Shown piece after piece: positions 7,566 to 13,677 of a DNA stretch of 13,677 nucleotides (positions are counted from its first letter, which is position 1; the number at the start of each line of letters is the position of its first letter). Where the stretch lies: assembly GCA_937875885.1 (NCBI GenBank), contig CALEIO010000123.1:1-13677 (forward strand), written 5' to 3'. The notes below the pieces were generated by a model, which had not been told where the DNA came from, ran no database searches, and saw only the letters and a list, made by a program, of their open reading frames with translations. This stretch comes from an uncultured Clostridia bacterium (GTDB lineage: Bacteria; Bacillota; Clostridia; Oscillospirales; Acutalibacteraceae). Both the position numbers and the translations under genes were made by a program.

Positions 7566-7573
7566 CCTCCTTT
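7566..7573 (-). promoter_or_regulatory. Ribosome binding site deciding the TTG start of the lipoprotein
   Basis: AAAGGAGG, close to a perfect anti-Shine-Dalgarno match, ends seven bases before the TTG at 7558. No ATG is available before residue 14, which would delete the charged n-region of the signal peptide. Confidence 0.75.
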
Positions 7574-7590
7574 GGTTACGGTTTGTTTTA

Positions 7591-8250
7591 TCAGCCTTTG
7601 TTGACTGCAATGAGGAATTTGATGGGGATTCCTTCGTCAGAGAACATTTTTTCGTGCTCTGTCATAATATTGCCCACAACGTCGCTGTTGTGCAGGTCAC
7701 GGGTGAGATATTTAATCTCGAATCCGCACTCCTTGAAATATTCAAGGCTGTCTTCAAAGAGCAGGTCACTGTCGGTTTTGAAATGAATCTCTCCGTCTGC
7801 TCCCAGAATCTCTTTGTACTGATTGAGCTTTGTGGGGTGGGTGAGTCTGCGCTTGTTGTGCTTTAGTCTGGGCCAGGGATTACAGAAGTTTATGTAGATT
7901 CTGTCAATGCCGTCCTCTCTGCTTACAATCTCGGAGATTTTGTCTACGTTGTAAGAGGTGAGCACAATGTTTTTGCATTCTCTTGAGTTTTCTTCGTAAA
8001 GCTTTACGATGTTTCGTCTGCCCACAGCAAGCATATTGCTGATAAGGTCAACAGCGATGAAATCTGTGTCAGGATTCAAAAGACCTTTGTTGGCAACAAA
8101 GTTACCTTTGCCGCAGCCAACCTCCAGCTCAATGGGGTTGCCGCTCTTAAAGAAATCCTTCCAGTTGCCCTTGTAATCGCAGGGGTTTTTAACAAAAAAA
8201 TCACAGGCGTTAAGCTCAGGCTCTGCCCATTTCTTTTTACGCATTCTCAT
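7591..8250 (-). CDS. trmB: tRNA (guanine-N7-)-methyltransferase TrmB
   Basis: TrmB methylates N7 of G46 in the variable loop of tRNAs using S-adenosylmethionine. The 219-residue product has normal length. Seen: SAM motif ELEVGCGKGNF (41-51), acidic AVDLISNM (66-73), the family motif NFCNPWPRLKHNKRRLTH (121-138), FKTDSDLLFEDS (157-168) and the C-terminal TEHEKMF...GIPIKFL region (197-213). The motif has NPWPR where many family members have DPWPK. The start chosen is ATG at 8250, giving MRMRKKKW; an in-frame GTG at 8268 is possible but would leave a very short leader. GGTGAT lies about four bases before the ATG. It is the first gene after the promoter at 8304-8332 and is 32 bases from the lipoprotein gene, so it heads the operon. 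Confidence 0.95.
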   Translation of the reverse strand: MRMRKKKWAEPELNACDFFVKNPCDYKGNWKDFFKSGNPIELEVGCGKGNFVANKGLLNPDTDFIAVDLISNMLAVGRRNIVKLYEENSRECKNIVLTSYNVDKISEIVSREDGIDRIYINFCNPWPRLKHNKRRLTHPTKLNQYKEILGADGEIHFKTDSDLLFEDSLEYFKECGFEIKYLTRDLHNSDVVGNIMTEHEKMFSDEGIPIKFLIAVNKG

Positions 8251-8303
8251 ATAATCACCAAAAAACACAATATTTTGATTATATATACCATTAATCAGTA
8301 AAC

Positions 8304-8332
8304 ATTATATCAAAATATAGTGTTTATTGCAA
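8304..8332 (-). promoter_or_regulatory. Sigma-A-type promoter of the trmB operon
   Basis: TTGCAA (8332-8327) and TATAAT (8309-8304) are separated by exactly 17 bases in a very AT-rich segment. Predicted start is near 8297, giving a leader of about 47 bases before the trmB ATG. Confidence 0.8.
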
Positions 8333-8460
8333 TTGTTTTAAGCAAAATATTTATAAAGTTTTTATAATATTTACAGCAAGGAGATATGATTGATTTGTTT
8401 ATGACTGTTTTGTAAGGAAAAACTCATGCAGATTACAATAAAGTTTCTGCAAAAACTCCA

Positions 8461-8500
8461 GAAAAAACAACAAAAGCTGCCTGAAATCCAGACAGCTTTT
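8461..8500 (-). terminator. Intrinsic terminator after the Nif3-family gene
   Basis: On the minus strand a 12-bp stem (8500-8489 with 8483-8472, one G-U pair, 5-base loop) is followed by TTTTGTTGTTTTTT (8475-8462, the first four bases within the stem). It begins 33 bases after the Nif3 stop. In the plus direction the same stem has a C-A mismatch and only a broken T-run, so it works best for the minus strand. The 282 bases between the Nif3 and trmB genes otherwise hold only the trmB promoter and AT-rich DNA. Confidence 0.85.
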
Positions 8501-8532
8501 AGTGTGTTTTTATAGATGATTCAATTTGATTT

Positions 8533-9288
8533 TTACACACAGAAACAGGGGCTTGTGCAGGCTTCTGACTTGATGAATTCAACATCTGCAAATTCCTTGC
8601 AAAGCTTTTCTTTAAGGGGATTTATCACTACATCTTCTGTGTGGAAATGTCCTGCAGTTACAAGGGTGACATCTGACTGTGCAGCCTCAAGATATTCGTG
8701 GTGTTTTGCTTCACCTGTAAGGAATGCATCTGCACCCTTTTCCTTTGCAAGTGCATAGAAGTCTCCACCGGCACCAGAGCACATGGCAACGGTACGGATT
8801 TTTCTGGCAGAAGGTGTGTATGCAACAGACTCTGCACCCAGAGCTTCCTTTACATACAGAGCAAATTCTACGGCTGTCATTTCAGCGGGCAGAGTGCCTG
8901 TAAGCAGAAATTCTTCGGGATACAGCTTCTGGTCAGAAAGCTTCAGCGCATCTGCAAGGCAAATGTTCACACCACAGTCATTTGCAATGTCAAGATTTGT
9001 GTGCAGGCACAAAGCAGAAATGCCAAAATTTGCAAGCATATAAGGTACGCTGTCTGCACAAAGGGACTTGATGGGATGGAAGATAACGGGGTGATGGCTT
9101 ATGATGAGCTGTGCACCCTTTTCTTTTGCTTCTTTTACAACGTCTTTTGTGATGTCCAGTGCCAGGATTACACGGGTGACAGAGGAGTCTGCATCCCCTG
9201 CAAGGAGACCGCAGTTGTCAAAATCAGCGGCAGTGGAAACGGGGGCAAAGGTTTCTGTAAAATTAAAAATATCTCTGACAGTTGTCAT
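8533..9288 (-). CDS. Nif3-like dinuclear metal center protein
   Basis: Nif3/DUF34-family proteins bind two metal ions; database names such as GTP cyclohydrolase 1 type 2 homolog reflect structure rather than a proven reaction. The product is 251 residues. Metal-ligand motifs are complete: SHHP with His65/His66, HTNLD with His96/Asp100, and GHFHTE with His214/Glu218. The N-terminal DFDNCGLLAGD (22-32) is also characteristic. It is the short form without the PII/CutA-like insert that lengthens B. subtilis YqfO to about 370 residues. The start ATG at 9288 overlaps the trmK stop as ATGA, so translation is coupled. The trmK-nif3 pair is conserved in Firmicutes. A terminator follows at 8461-8500. 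Confidence 0.92.
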   Translation of the reverse strand: MTTVRDIFNFTETFAPVSTAADFDNCGLLAGDADSSVTRVILALDITKDVVKEAKEKGAQLIISHHPVIFHPIKSLCADSVPYMLANFGISALCLHTNLDIANDCGVNICLADALKLSDQKLYPEEFLLTGTLPAEMTAVEFALYVKEALGAESVAYTPSARKIRTVAMCSGAGGDFYALAKEKGADAFLTGEAKHHEYLEAAQSDVTLVTAGHFHTEDVVINPLKEKLCKEFADVEFIKSEACTSPCFCV

Positions 9289-9950
9289 ATATTATCAAGC
9301 CTTTTCTGGATTTTTTCTGCAAGCTCTCCGTAGATTTTGTCTGCGGCACAGCGCTTTTGCAGAATTCTGATTTGCTGCGCAAGAAAGGGAATGTCCTCGG
9401 GATTTTCTTCGGGGCAGAGTTTGCCTGTGTAAGAAAAATACTCGGAGCAGGGCTCTGTGTGTCCTGTATAGCCAATGCACATAACTGTGTAGGGCTTGCC
9501 CTCTGCAGTACAGCATTTTTGTTCTTCAATCTCAAAACCATTCTGATAAAGGTAAGTGATTACACGCTCGGGTTTTGTCATAGGCTGGAGGATAAGTCTT
9601 TTGCTTTTATCTTTAAGCCAGTCTGCCGCAGAGATAATGCCGATTATAGTGTCGGCACCCATACCTGCAATTACGATGTCAGTTACCTCATCTGCACCAA
9701 AACCCACAAGTCCGTTTGTAAGCCTTGTGCTTACAAGGGGAGCCATATTGTATTTATCTATGGTCTGCTTGCCGCGCTTGAGGGGTTCTTCGTTAATGTC
9801 CGCTGCAACAGCGCAGGAGATTTTGCCTGCAAGGGCAAGGAAAACGGGCAGATATGCGTGGTCTGTGCCTATATCAGCAAGTTTAGCGCCGGATCTGACG
9901 AAACCGGCGCAGAGTGCAAGTCTTGAATCAAGAGAAAACGGGGTCTGCAT
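9285..9950 (-). CDS. trmK: tRNA (adenine(22)-N(1))-methyltransferase TrmK
   Basis: TrmK methylates N1 of adenine 22 in the D-arm region of certain tRNAs and is mostly found in Gram-positive bacteria. The 221-residue product has the SAM motif LADIGTDHAYLP (24-35), acidic AADINEEPL (49-57), DIVIAGMGADTI (91-102) and LQPM (121-124), all typical. The C-terminal part from about 165 is a helical coil region, as in known members. The start is ATG at 9950, giving MQTPFSLDSRL, which fits the family. It lies 19 bases after the DUF1858 stop with no clear Shine-Dalgarno, suggesting dependence on upstream translation. It overlaps the Nif3-family gene by four bases. In many Firmicutes the gene before trmK is rpoD/sigA; here it is a DUF1858 gene. 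Confidence 0.95.
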   Translation of the reverse strand: MQTPFSLDSRLALCAGFVRSGAKLADIGTDHAYLPVFLALAGKISCAVAADINEEPLKRGKQTIDKYNMAPLVSTRLTNGLVGFGADEVTDIVIAGMGADTIIGIISAADWLKDKSKRLILQPMTKPERVITYLYQNGFEIEEQKCCTAEGKPYTVMCIGYTGHTEPCSEYFSYTGKLCPEENPEDIPFLAQQIRILQKRCAADKIYGELAEKIQKRLDNI

Positions 9951-9969
9951 AACGAATGTTTACTGCAGA

Positions 9970-10164
9970 TTAAGCAATAGCTTCGTTAAGCTTTGCAACG
10001 AGCTCATCAGCGTTTGTGCCGTGAACCTGACAAGCCTGCTCAATTGTCTCGCCTCTTGCAGCGGGGCAGCCAAGGCAGTGCATACCGATTGCAAAGAAAT
10101 GCTCTGCTGTGTTGGGATACATATCAAGAACATCGCCGATGATAGAATCTTTTGTAATAGTCAT
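9970..10164 (-). CDS. DUF1858 hybrid-cluster-associated redox disulfide protein
   Basis: The 64-residue product is a stand-alone DUF1858 domain (the redox-disulfide domain often associated with hybrid-cluster proteins). Visible are MTITKDSIIGDVLDMYP and the signature GMHCLGCPAARGETIEQAC, with a CxxC pair (Cys30/Cys33) and a third Cys45. Such proteins are thought to take part in thiol redox reactions or metal-cluster handling in anaerobes; the partner is unknown. The open frame extends to 10221, but the ATG at 10164 has GGAGGT eight bases upstream and matches the family start. It is the first gene of the operon with trmK and Nif3, behind an extended -10 promoter and a UUCG hairpin. Confidence 0.92.
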   Translation of the reverse strand: MTITKDSIIGDVLDMYPNTAEHFFAIGMHCLGCPAARGETIEQACQVHGTNADELVAKLNEAIA

Positions 10165-10193
10165 ATTAAAATACCTCCGAATGAAATTGTGTA

Positions 10194-10215
10194 GTCCATA
10201 CCCCGAAGGGTAGAC
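10194..10215 (-). other. UUCG-loop hairpin at the predicted 5' end of the DUF1858 operon mRNA
   Basis: On the minus strand GTC, TACCC, loop TTCG, GGGTA, a two-base bulge TG, then GAC form a stable structure with a UUCG tetraloop. The predicted transcription start (about 10215) coincides with the first base of the stem. It ends about 13 bases upstream of GGAGGT, so it leaves the ribosome binding site free. A protective 5' cap-like role is inferred. Confidence 0.55.
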
Positions 10216-10221
10216 ACCCAT

Positions 10222-10230
10222 ATTATAACA
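10222..10230 (-). promoter_or_regulatory. Extended -10 promoter of the DUF1858-trmK-Nif3 operon
   Basis: TGTTATAAT reads as an extended -10 (TGn) followed by a perfect TATAAT at 10227-10222. At the expected -35 spacing only TAGTAT is present, a poor match, which is typical when an extended -10 compensates. It is divergent from the plus-strand promoter in the same 185-base gap. Confidence 0.7.
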
Positions 10231-10289
10231 CCCCTTGCGCCAAAATACTACAGTTTTTGCAAATTTTTAAGAGAAATATGACGTTTTAA

Positions 10290-10318
10290 TTGACTAAACA
10301 AACGGCAGATGATAATAT
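10290..10318 (+). promoter_or_regulatory. Candidate promoter of the large secreted-protein gene
   Basis: TTGACT (10290-10295, five of six matches) is followed by 17 bases and TAATAT (10313-10318, four of six); GATAAT (10311-10316) with a 15-base spacer is an alternative. A ribosome binding site AAGGAGGT (10335-10342) follows, seven bases before the ATG at 10350. Confidence 0.55.
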
Positions 10319-10349
10319 ATGTTTATGGAACTATAAGGAGGTAATCTTT

Positions 10350-13300
10350 ATGAAAAAACAAATTTTCGCACGTATCATTTCCTGCATTCTTGTGCTGGTT
10401 ATGATGATAGGTATTACGCCTGCTTTCAATACAGATGCAGCTGATGTAACCACATCTCGCACATCTTCAGGTAGTGGAAATTGGTCCTCTTTTCCATACA
10501 ACAATGCATATATTTATTCTGCAGACACTTTGCTTATGGGTATTATCGACCCTTACGGACAGGCAAGCGGTACCCCTGAAATAGGAACCGCTTTGACTCA
10601 TGTATATACTTACAATTTACTTGCAGAGGCTCTTCTTGAAGACGAATCTCTGCTCATAAACAGTATGTTCTGGCAGAATCTCAAGAATACTCTGGAGGCA
10701 GATTTTGTAAAGCTTGCAAACTGGGAAGAAGAGATGTATGTTCTTCTCATTATCGATTATCTGAACTATTACGGGCAAACAGAAGAATTTCAAAGTAACT
10801 TTGCGAAAAACACCATAAAATTCACAGAATCTGTTTTCGATGGTGTTGTAGATTACATCCACGATGAAACCCTTGATTCTATGGTTGATATTATGGATGT
10901 TAAAGGTGTACTGGAAAACCAATCAGTAGAAGAAGCCGCAAAACTTATTGAGAAATATGGTGTAATCGGCAAACTGAAAGATTACAACGATATTGTCAAT
11001 AACATTCAGCAAAATGCGACTTCTGCTATTGATTACTACAAAAACCTTACCAAAGCACTCTCTGTACAGCAAGCCGACGAAGCACGTATGGATTTCCTCC
11101 GACTGATGCAGGCTTCAGCCGCTGACAATACCCACTTCTGCAATGCAGTAGATAAGGTTATTGCAATGTACGAATCCTCTTATGCTACACTTACTCTCGG
11201 CGAAAGCACCCGAGCAATGCTTGACCACGGTATGACCGTTCTTTTCAAAAAAGCCGCAGAATCCTGCCCTCAGGCAAAAGGAATTCTTGATGCAATCAAG
11301 GCATACAGCAGTGGTCTTAACTGGTTGTTCAACAGCGATGACCTTTCAGAAAATAACCTAAAAATGGTTCTGATATACACTATGGGTAATTACGCTCAAA
11401 GAGCTGTTAACCTTTCCAGACAAAACTATATAACAACTCTTTCAGCTGAAGACGCCAATGCTTTTATCAGCACATATGAGGGATATCTGACATATCAGAA
11501 ATATGCATCAGAAACGGCTAAAGGTTTTGTTTCCTCTATAATGTTTGACGGAGTTGTCAACGAAATCAAGAATGCTTTTTCGGATAAGAATATGGAAACA
11601 TACGAAGAGTTTGTGGGGTATCTTGATTCAGACATAAACTTCTGCTGTACTTTGGAAGAATTACTCCAGAAACATTTTGATCTGTACTTTTCAATCAAAG
11701 GAAACGATTACGGACTGTTTACCGACGGCGACACACTTGATGACAATCTGACAGAAATTGATGAGGATAGGGTTTATTCCGACGAAACCGTATATAATAA
11801 ATTAATTTCAGGAAATGGTATCATAAATAAAGATTTCTACTTAAAGAACGACCTTACAATTTACGGAGATTTGTATATCACAAGCGGCAACATAAACTTC
11901 AAATATTCCACCCGACACAATTTAACTGTTTATGGCGATCTTATTCAATGCGGAGGAAACTTATCTCTGGAAGGTGGTACTCTGAATGTAATGGGAGACT
12001 ACCGTATTCAGACACCCACCAAAGAAAACAGCTACACCCTTTCAAGCGGTACGATCACTATGTATGATGATCTGTACAAAAACAAAAGCACAGTAAAGAT
12101 TAACGGAGATTTTATTGTACAAAGCAGCAAGGCCCTGAATCTTAAAGAAGGTATTATGGAAATAGGCGGTGACATTGTTACTGTTTACGACGAAGGCGTT
12201 TATGAATACAACTTAAGTTTCGGAACCTCATTCAATGTTATTCTGACCGGTAAGAATGACCAACGCATTTGTGCCGGATATTATTCTATATTTTGCGGCA
12301 ATCTGGAAATACAAAATGCTCACAGCAGAGCAATCCTCTTCAGCGGAGAGTTTTCAGCAACAAATCTTGTTGCTGACGGAATAAACTTACTGTCCAAGTT
12401 GGGATTATCCTGCCCCGAAGAAGGACGAATTGAATTTTCAGGTAGAAATATTGATGTTTACGGCAAAGATATAACTTTACGTGCACTAAGTGGTAATCCA
12501 ACATATTCTGACTCTGAAAACTATATTACCAATGTAACCGTTCATTCTTCGGCAATTGCTTATCCATCAAATTTGAACCTTGTTGTAACAAATTGTTGTT
12601 TAACCATAGTAGGTGACCTTATTCAGACATATGGTCAAATGGTTGTGTACGGTACTCTGGATGTACAAGGCGATTATCGTATACAGAGCAGAGAATACAT
12701 AAACGGCAAGTGGGAATACTCCACAGCTTCCAGCGGTGCGCTAAGTATGTATGATGGTAGCCGTGTAAGAGTGCAGGGGGATTTCTTTATACAAAGTAAC
12801 ATAAGCTATTATAACTACTCTTTGACCGGCGGAATTATGGAAATAGGCGGAAATTTCACACACTTGAATAACAACACCCGCACCTTTGAATCAAAAGATT
12901 CCCACACAGTTGTACTTACCGCAACAGATAAGGTTCAGCATGTATCTTTTGCCGGAACAAAATCTTACTTTAATATACTTAAACTCACTCAGGATTTTGA
13001 TACAGGCTACACTTTCTCTCCCGAAAATTGCTGGAAAGAGTTACAACTTGCAACAGAAATCAGATATGTTACCATTGCAAACTCTGTTTCTTCTGCTCGG
13101 TGCGGAGAATCGGTACAGATGTCTGCCAAGGTGATAGGCACAAACAGCATCGACCAATCTGTAAACTGGTCAATATCAAACAACACAGACCCTGATACAC
13201 AAATTTCTACAACAGGTCTGCTTAACATAGGAGCCAATGAAACAGCTGATAAAATCATCATAACAGCTACCTCCACAGTAGATTCCTATGTGTATGATTC

Positions 13301-13677
13301 TGTTGAAATTATCATAGTTCAAAACAGCAGTATTCAGCAAACAGCATACTCTGTTGCTTTTGTGGACTACGATAATAAACTCCTTAAAATACAGACAGTA
13401 AACAGCGGTGAAGCTGCTGTTGCTCCCGAAGCTCCCACAAGAAAGGGATACAACTTCACAGGTTGGGACACAGAGTTTGATTGTGTTACATCTGACCTTA
13501 CAATCAAGGCAGTATATGAGAAGATTCCCACAACTCCCGCACCTGCACCCACAACAGGCAACCTTAAGGTTGAAGTGTCAGGTGGCGCAGGCTTCACAAT
13601 TTCTATGAATGGCGGCAATGCTCGTCCCCAGGGTTCTTCCTACAACAACTCCAAGGTTACTATCGGTACTTCAGTAA
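10350..13677 (+). CDS. Very large secreted modular protein, N-terminal 1109 residues (3' end outside window)
   Basis: One frame stays open from the ATG at 10350 to the last base, so the protein exceeds 1109 residues. The start has AAGGAGGT seven bases upstream. Seen in order: signal peptide (MKKQIFAR, hydrophobic 9-26, likely cleavage near 30/31); a mostly helical region (about 55-480) matching no family I know; a beta-rich region (about 490-900) of short GD-centred strand repeats, containing two homologous modules (525-656 and 751-881) sharing GDLIQ, GDYRIQ, GDF and GIMEIGG; a bacterial Ig-like domain (about 905-991, core Trp940); an InlB B-repeat-like domain (about 1000-1058, with APTRKGYNFTGWD); a Pro/Thr linker (1059-1070); and the start of another beta domain. 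No catalytic motif is visible. Surface adhesin or cell-envelope structural protein is the best guess. It is transcribed divergently from the neighbouring housekeeping operon. Confidence 0.9.
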   Translation, partial: MKKQIFARIISCILVLVMMIGITPAFNTDAADVTTSRTSSGSGNWSSFPYNNAYIYSADTLLMGIIDPYGQASGTPEIGTALTHVYTYNLLAEALLEDESLLINSMFWQNLKNTLEADFVKLANWEEEMYVLLIIDYLNYYGQTEEFQSNFAKNTIKFTESVFDGVVDYIHDETLDSMVDIMDVKGVLENQSVEEAAKLIEKYGVIGKLKDYNDIVNNIQQNATSAIDYYKNLTKALSVQQADEARMDFLRLMQASAADNTHFCNAVDKVIAMYESSYATLTLGESTRAMLDHGMTVLFKKAAESCPQAKGILDAIKAYSSGLNWLFNSDDLSENNLKMVLIYTMGNYAQRAVNLSRQNYITTLSAEDANAFISTYEGYLTYQKYASETAKGFVSSIMFDGVVNEIKNAFSDKNMETYEEFVGYLDSDINFCCTLEELLQKHFDLYFSIKGNDYGLFTDGDTLDDNLTEIDEDRVYSDETVYNKLISGNGIINKDFYLKNDLTIYGDLYITSGNINFKYSTRHNLTVYGDLIQCGGNLSLEGGTLNVMGDYRIQTPTKENSYTLSSGTITMYDDLYKNKSTVKINGDFIVQSSKALNLKEGIMEIGGDIVTVYDEGVYEYNLSFGTSFNVILTGKNDQRICAGYYSIFCGNLEIQNAHSRAILFSGEFSATNLVADGINLLSKLGLSCPEEGRIEFSGRNIDVYGKDITLRALSGNPTYSDSENYITNVTVHSSAIAYPSNLNLVVTNCCLTIVGDLIQTYGQMVVYGTLDVQGDYRIQSREYINGKWEYSTASSGALSMYDGSRVRVQGDFFIQSNISYYNYSLTGGIMEIGGNFTHLNNNTRTFESKDSHTVVLTATDKVQHVSFAGTKSYFNILKLTQDFDTGYTFSPENCWKELQLATEIRYVTIANSVSSARCGESVQMSAKVIGTNSIDQSVNWSISNNTDPDTQISTTGLLNIGANETADKIIITATSTVDSYVYDSVEIIIVQNSSIQQTAYSVAFVDYDNKLLKIQTVNSGEAAVAPEAPTRKGYNFTGWDTEFDCVTSDLTIKAVYEKIPTTPAPAPTTGNLKVEVSGGAGFTISMNGGNARPQGSSYNNSKVTIGTSV
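11922..12317 (+). repeat. Beta-rich module, copy 1 (residues 525-656 of the secreted protein)
   Basis: Copy 1 of a duplicated unit of about 132 residues. Landmarks: LTVYGDLIQ (525-533), MGDYRIQ (548-554), INGDFIVQS, EGIMEIGGD (600-608) and VILTGKNDQ (630-638). The evenly spaced GD turns suggest a stacked beta-solenoid or beta-helix. A degenerate further unit (LTIYGDLYI, 502-510) precedes it. Confidence 0.75.
12600..12992 (+). repeat. Beta-rich module, copy 2 (residues 751-881 of the secreted protein)
   Basis: Copy 2 aligns along its whole length to copy 1: LTIVGDLIQ (751-759), VQGDYRIQ (772-779), VQGDFFIQS (808-816), GGIMEIGGN (827-835), VVLTATDKVQ (854-863). At DNA level identity is mostly broken apart from short runs such as ATTATGGAAATAGGCGG, so the duplication is old. 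About 94 residues of different sequence separate the copies. Confidence 0.75.

Noticed and set aside
8380..8415. Tiny plus-strand frame of nine codons (MIDLFMTVL) after AAGGAG, resembling a small-toxin start
   Set aside because: The AAGGAG is only two bases from the ATG, the frame stops after nine codons, and no convincing promoter or antitoxin RNA is seen.
8430..8456. TGCAGA/TCTGCA inverted repeat as a second terminator after the Nif3-family gene
   Set aside because: The loop is 13 bases or more and the T-run on the minus strand begins several bases after the stem; the terminator at 8461-8500 already explains the end of the operon.
11820..12990. Bactofilin or DUF583 polymer-forming domain for the GD-repeat region
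   Set aside because: Spacing of the GD turns is irregular, the unit is about 130 residues, and the protein is exported with stalk domains, unlike cytoplasmic bactofilins.
12886..13618. Short open frames on both strands within the last 800 bases
   Set aside because: They are shadows of the large plus-strand gene, whose frame is continuous and carries recognisable Ig-like and B-repeat-like domains.
1..13677. CRISPR array, tRNA, rRNA, insertion sequence or attachment site
   Set aside because: No regularly spaced direct repeats, cloverleaf-like segments, transposase motifs or flanking duplications were found on reading both strands.

Overview
The window looks like a chromosomal segment from a Gram-positive anaerobe of the class Clostridia, probably Oscillospirales/Ruminococcaceae-like. 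The evidence is TrmK, a YqhQ-type DUF1385 protein, a DUF1858 redox-disulfide protein, strong AAGGAGG ribosome binding sites, TTGCAx-N17-TATAAT promoters, a Gram-positive-type LexA-box candidate, and a giant secreted protein with clostridial-style domains. The species cannot be named from the sequence alone. I see no tRNA, rRNA, CRISPR array, insertion sequence or prophage gene.

Layout: everything from 1 to about 10164 is read on the minus strand, and one very long gene is read on the plus strand from 10350 off the right edge. On the minus strand, in transcription order, there are three groups. (a) A DUF1858 protein, trmK and a Nif3-family gene start from an extended -10 promoter near 10222-10230 and end at an intrinsic terminator at 8461-8500. 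(b) trmB, a calcium-loop lipoprotein, an OmpR/PhoB response regulator, a sensor histidine kinase, a DUF1385 membrane protein and prmC run from a consensus-like promoter at 8304-8332, with no convincing terminator between them. (c) recA, recX and rimO (cut by the left edge) start from a strong promoter at 1917-1945, with a LexA-box candidate just upstream. RecA-recX and recX-rimO overlap.

Functionally, most minus-strand genes are housekeeping: DNA repair and recombination (RecA and its modulator RecX), translation quality (RimO on ribosomal protein S12, PrmC on release factors) and tRNA methylation (TrmB m7G46, TrmK m1A22). Placed between trmB and DUF1385/prmC is a signalling block: a lipoprotein with four Asp-rich FG-GAP/VCBS-like loops, a response regulator and a kinase with an extracytoplasmic domain. 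By position the lipoprotein may be an accessory sensor or output of this two-component system, but that is inference.

The plus-strand gene (at least 1109 codons, open at the right edge) encodes an exported protein: signal peptide, about 430 residues of an unrecognised mostly helical region, a beta-rich region with a duplicated module of about 130 residues, a bacterial Ig-like domain, an InlB B-repeat-like domain, a Pro/Thr linker and the start of another beta domain. It is the least explained object here and the best candidate for something undescribed. Two predicted transcripts (recA and DUF1858) appear to begin almost exactly with a perfect hairpin, and a cluster of three hairpins lies between the kinase and the DUF1385 gene.
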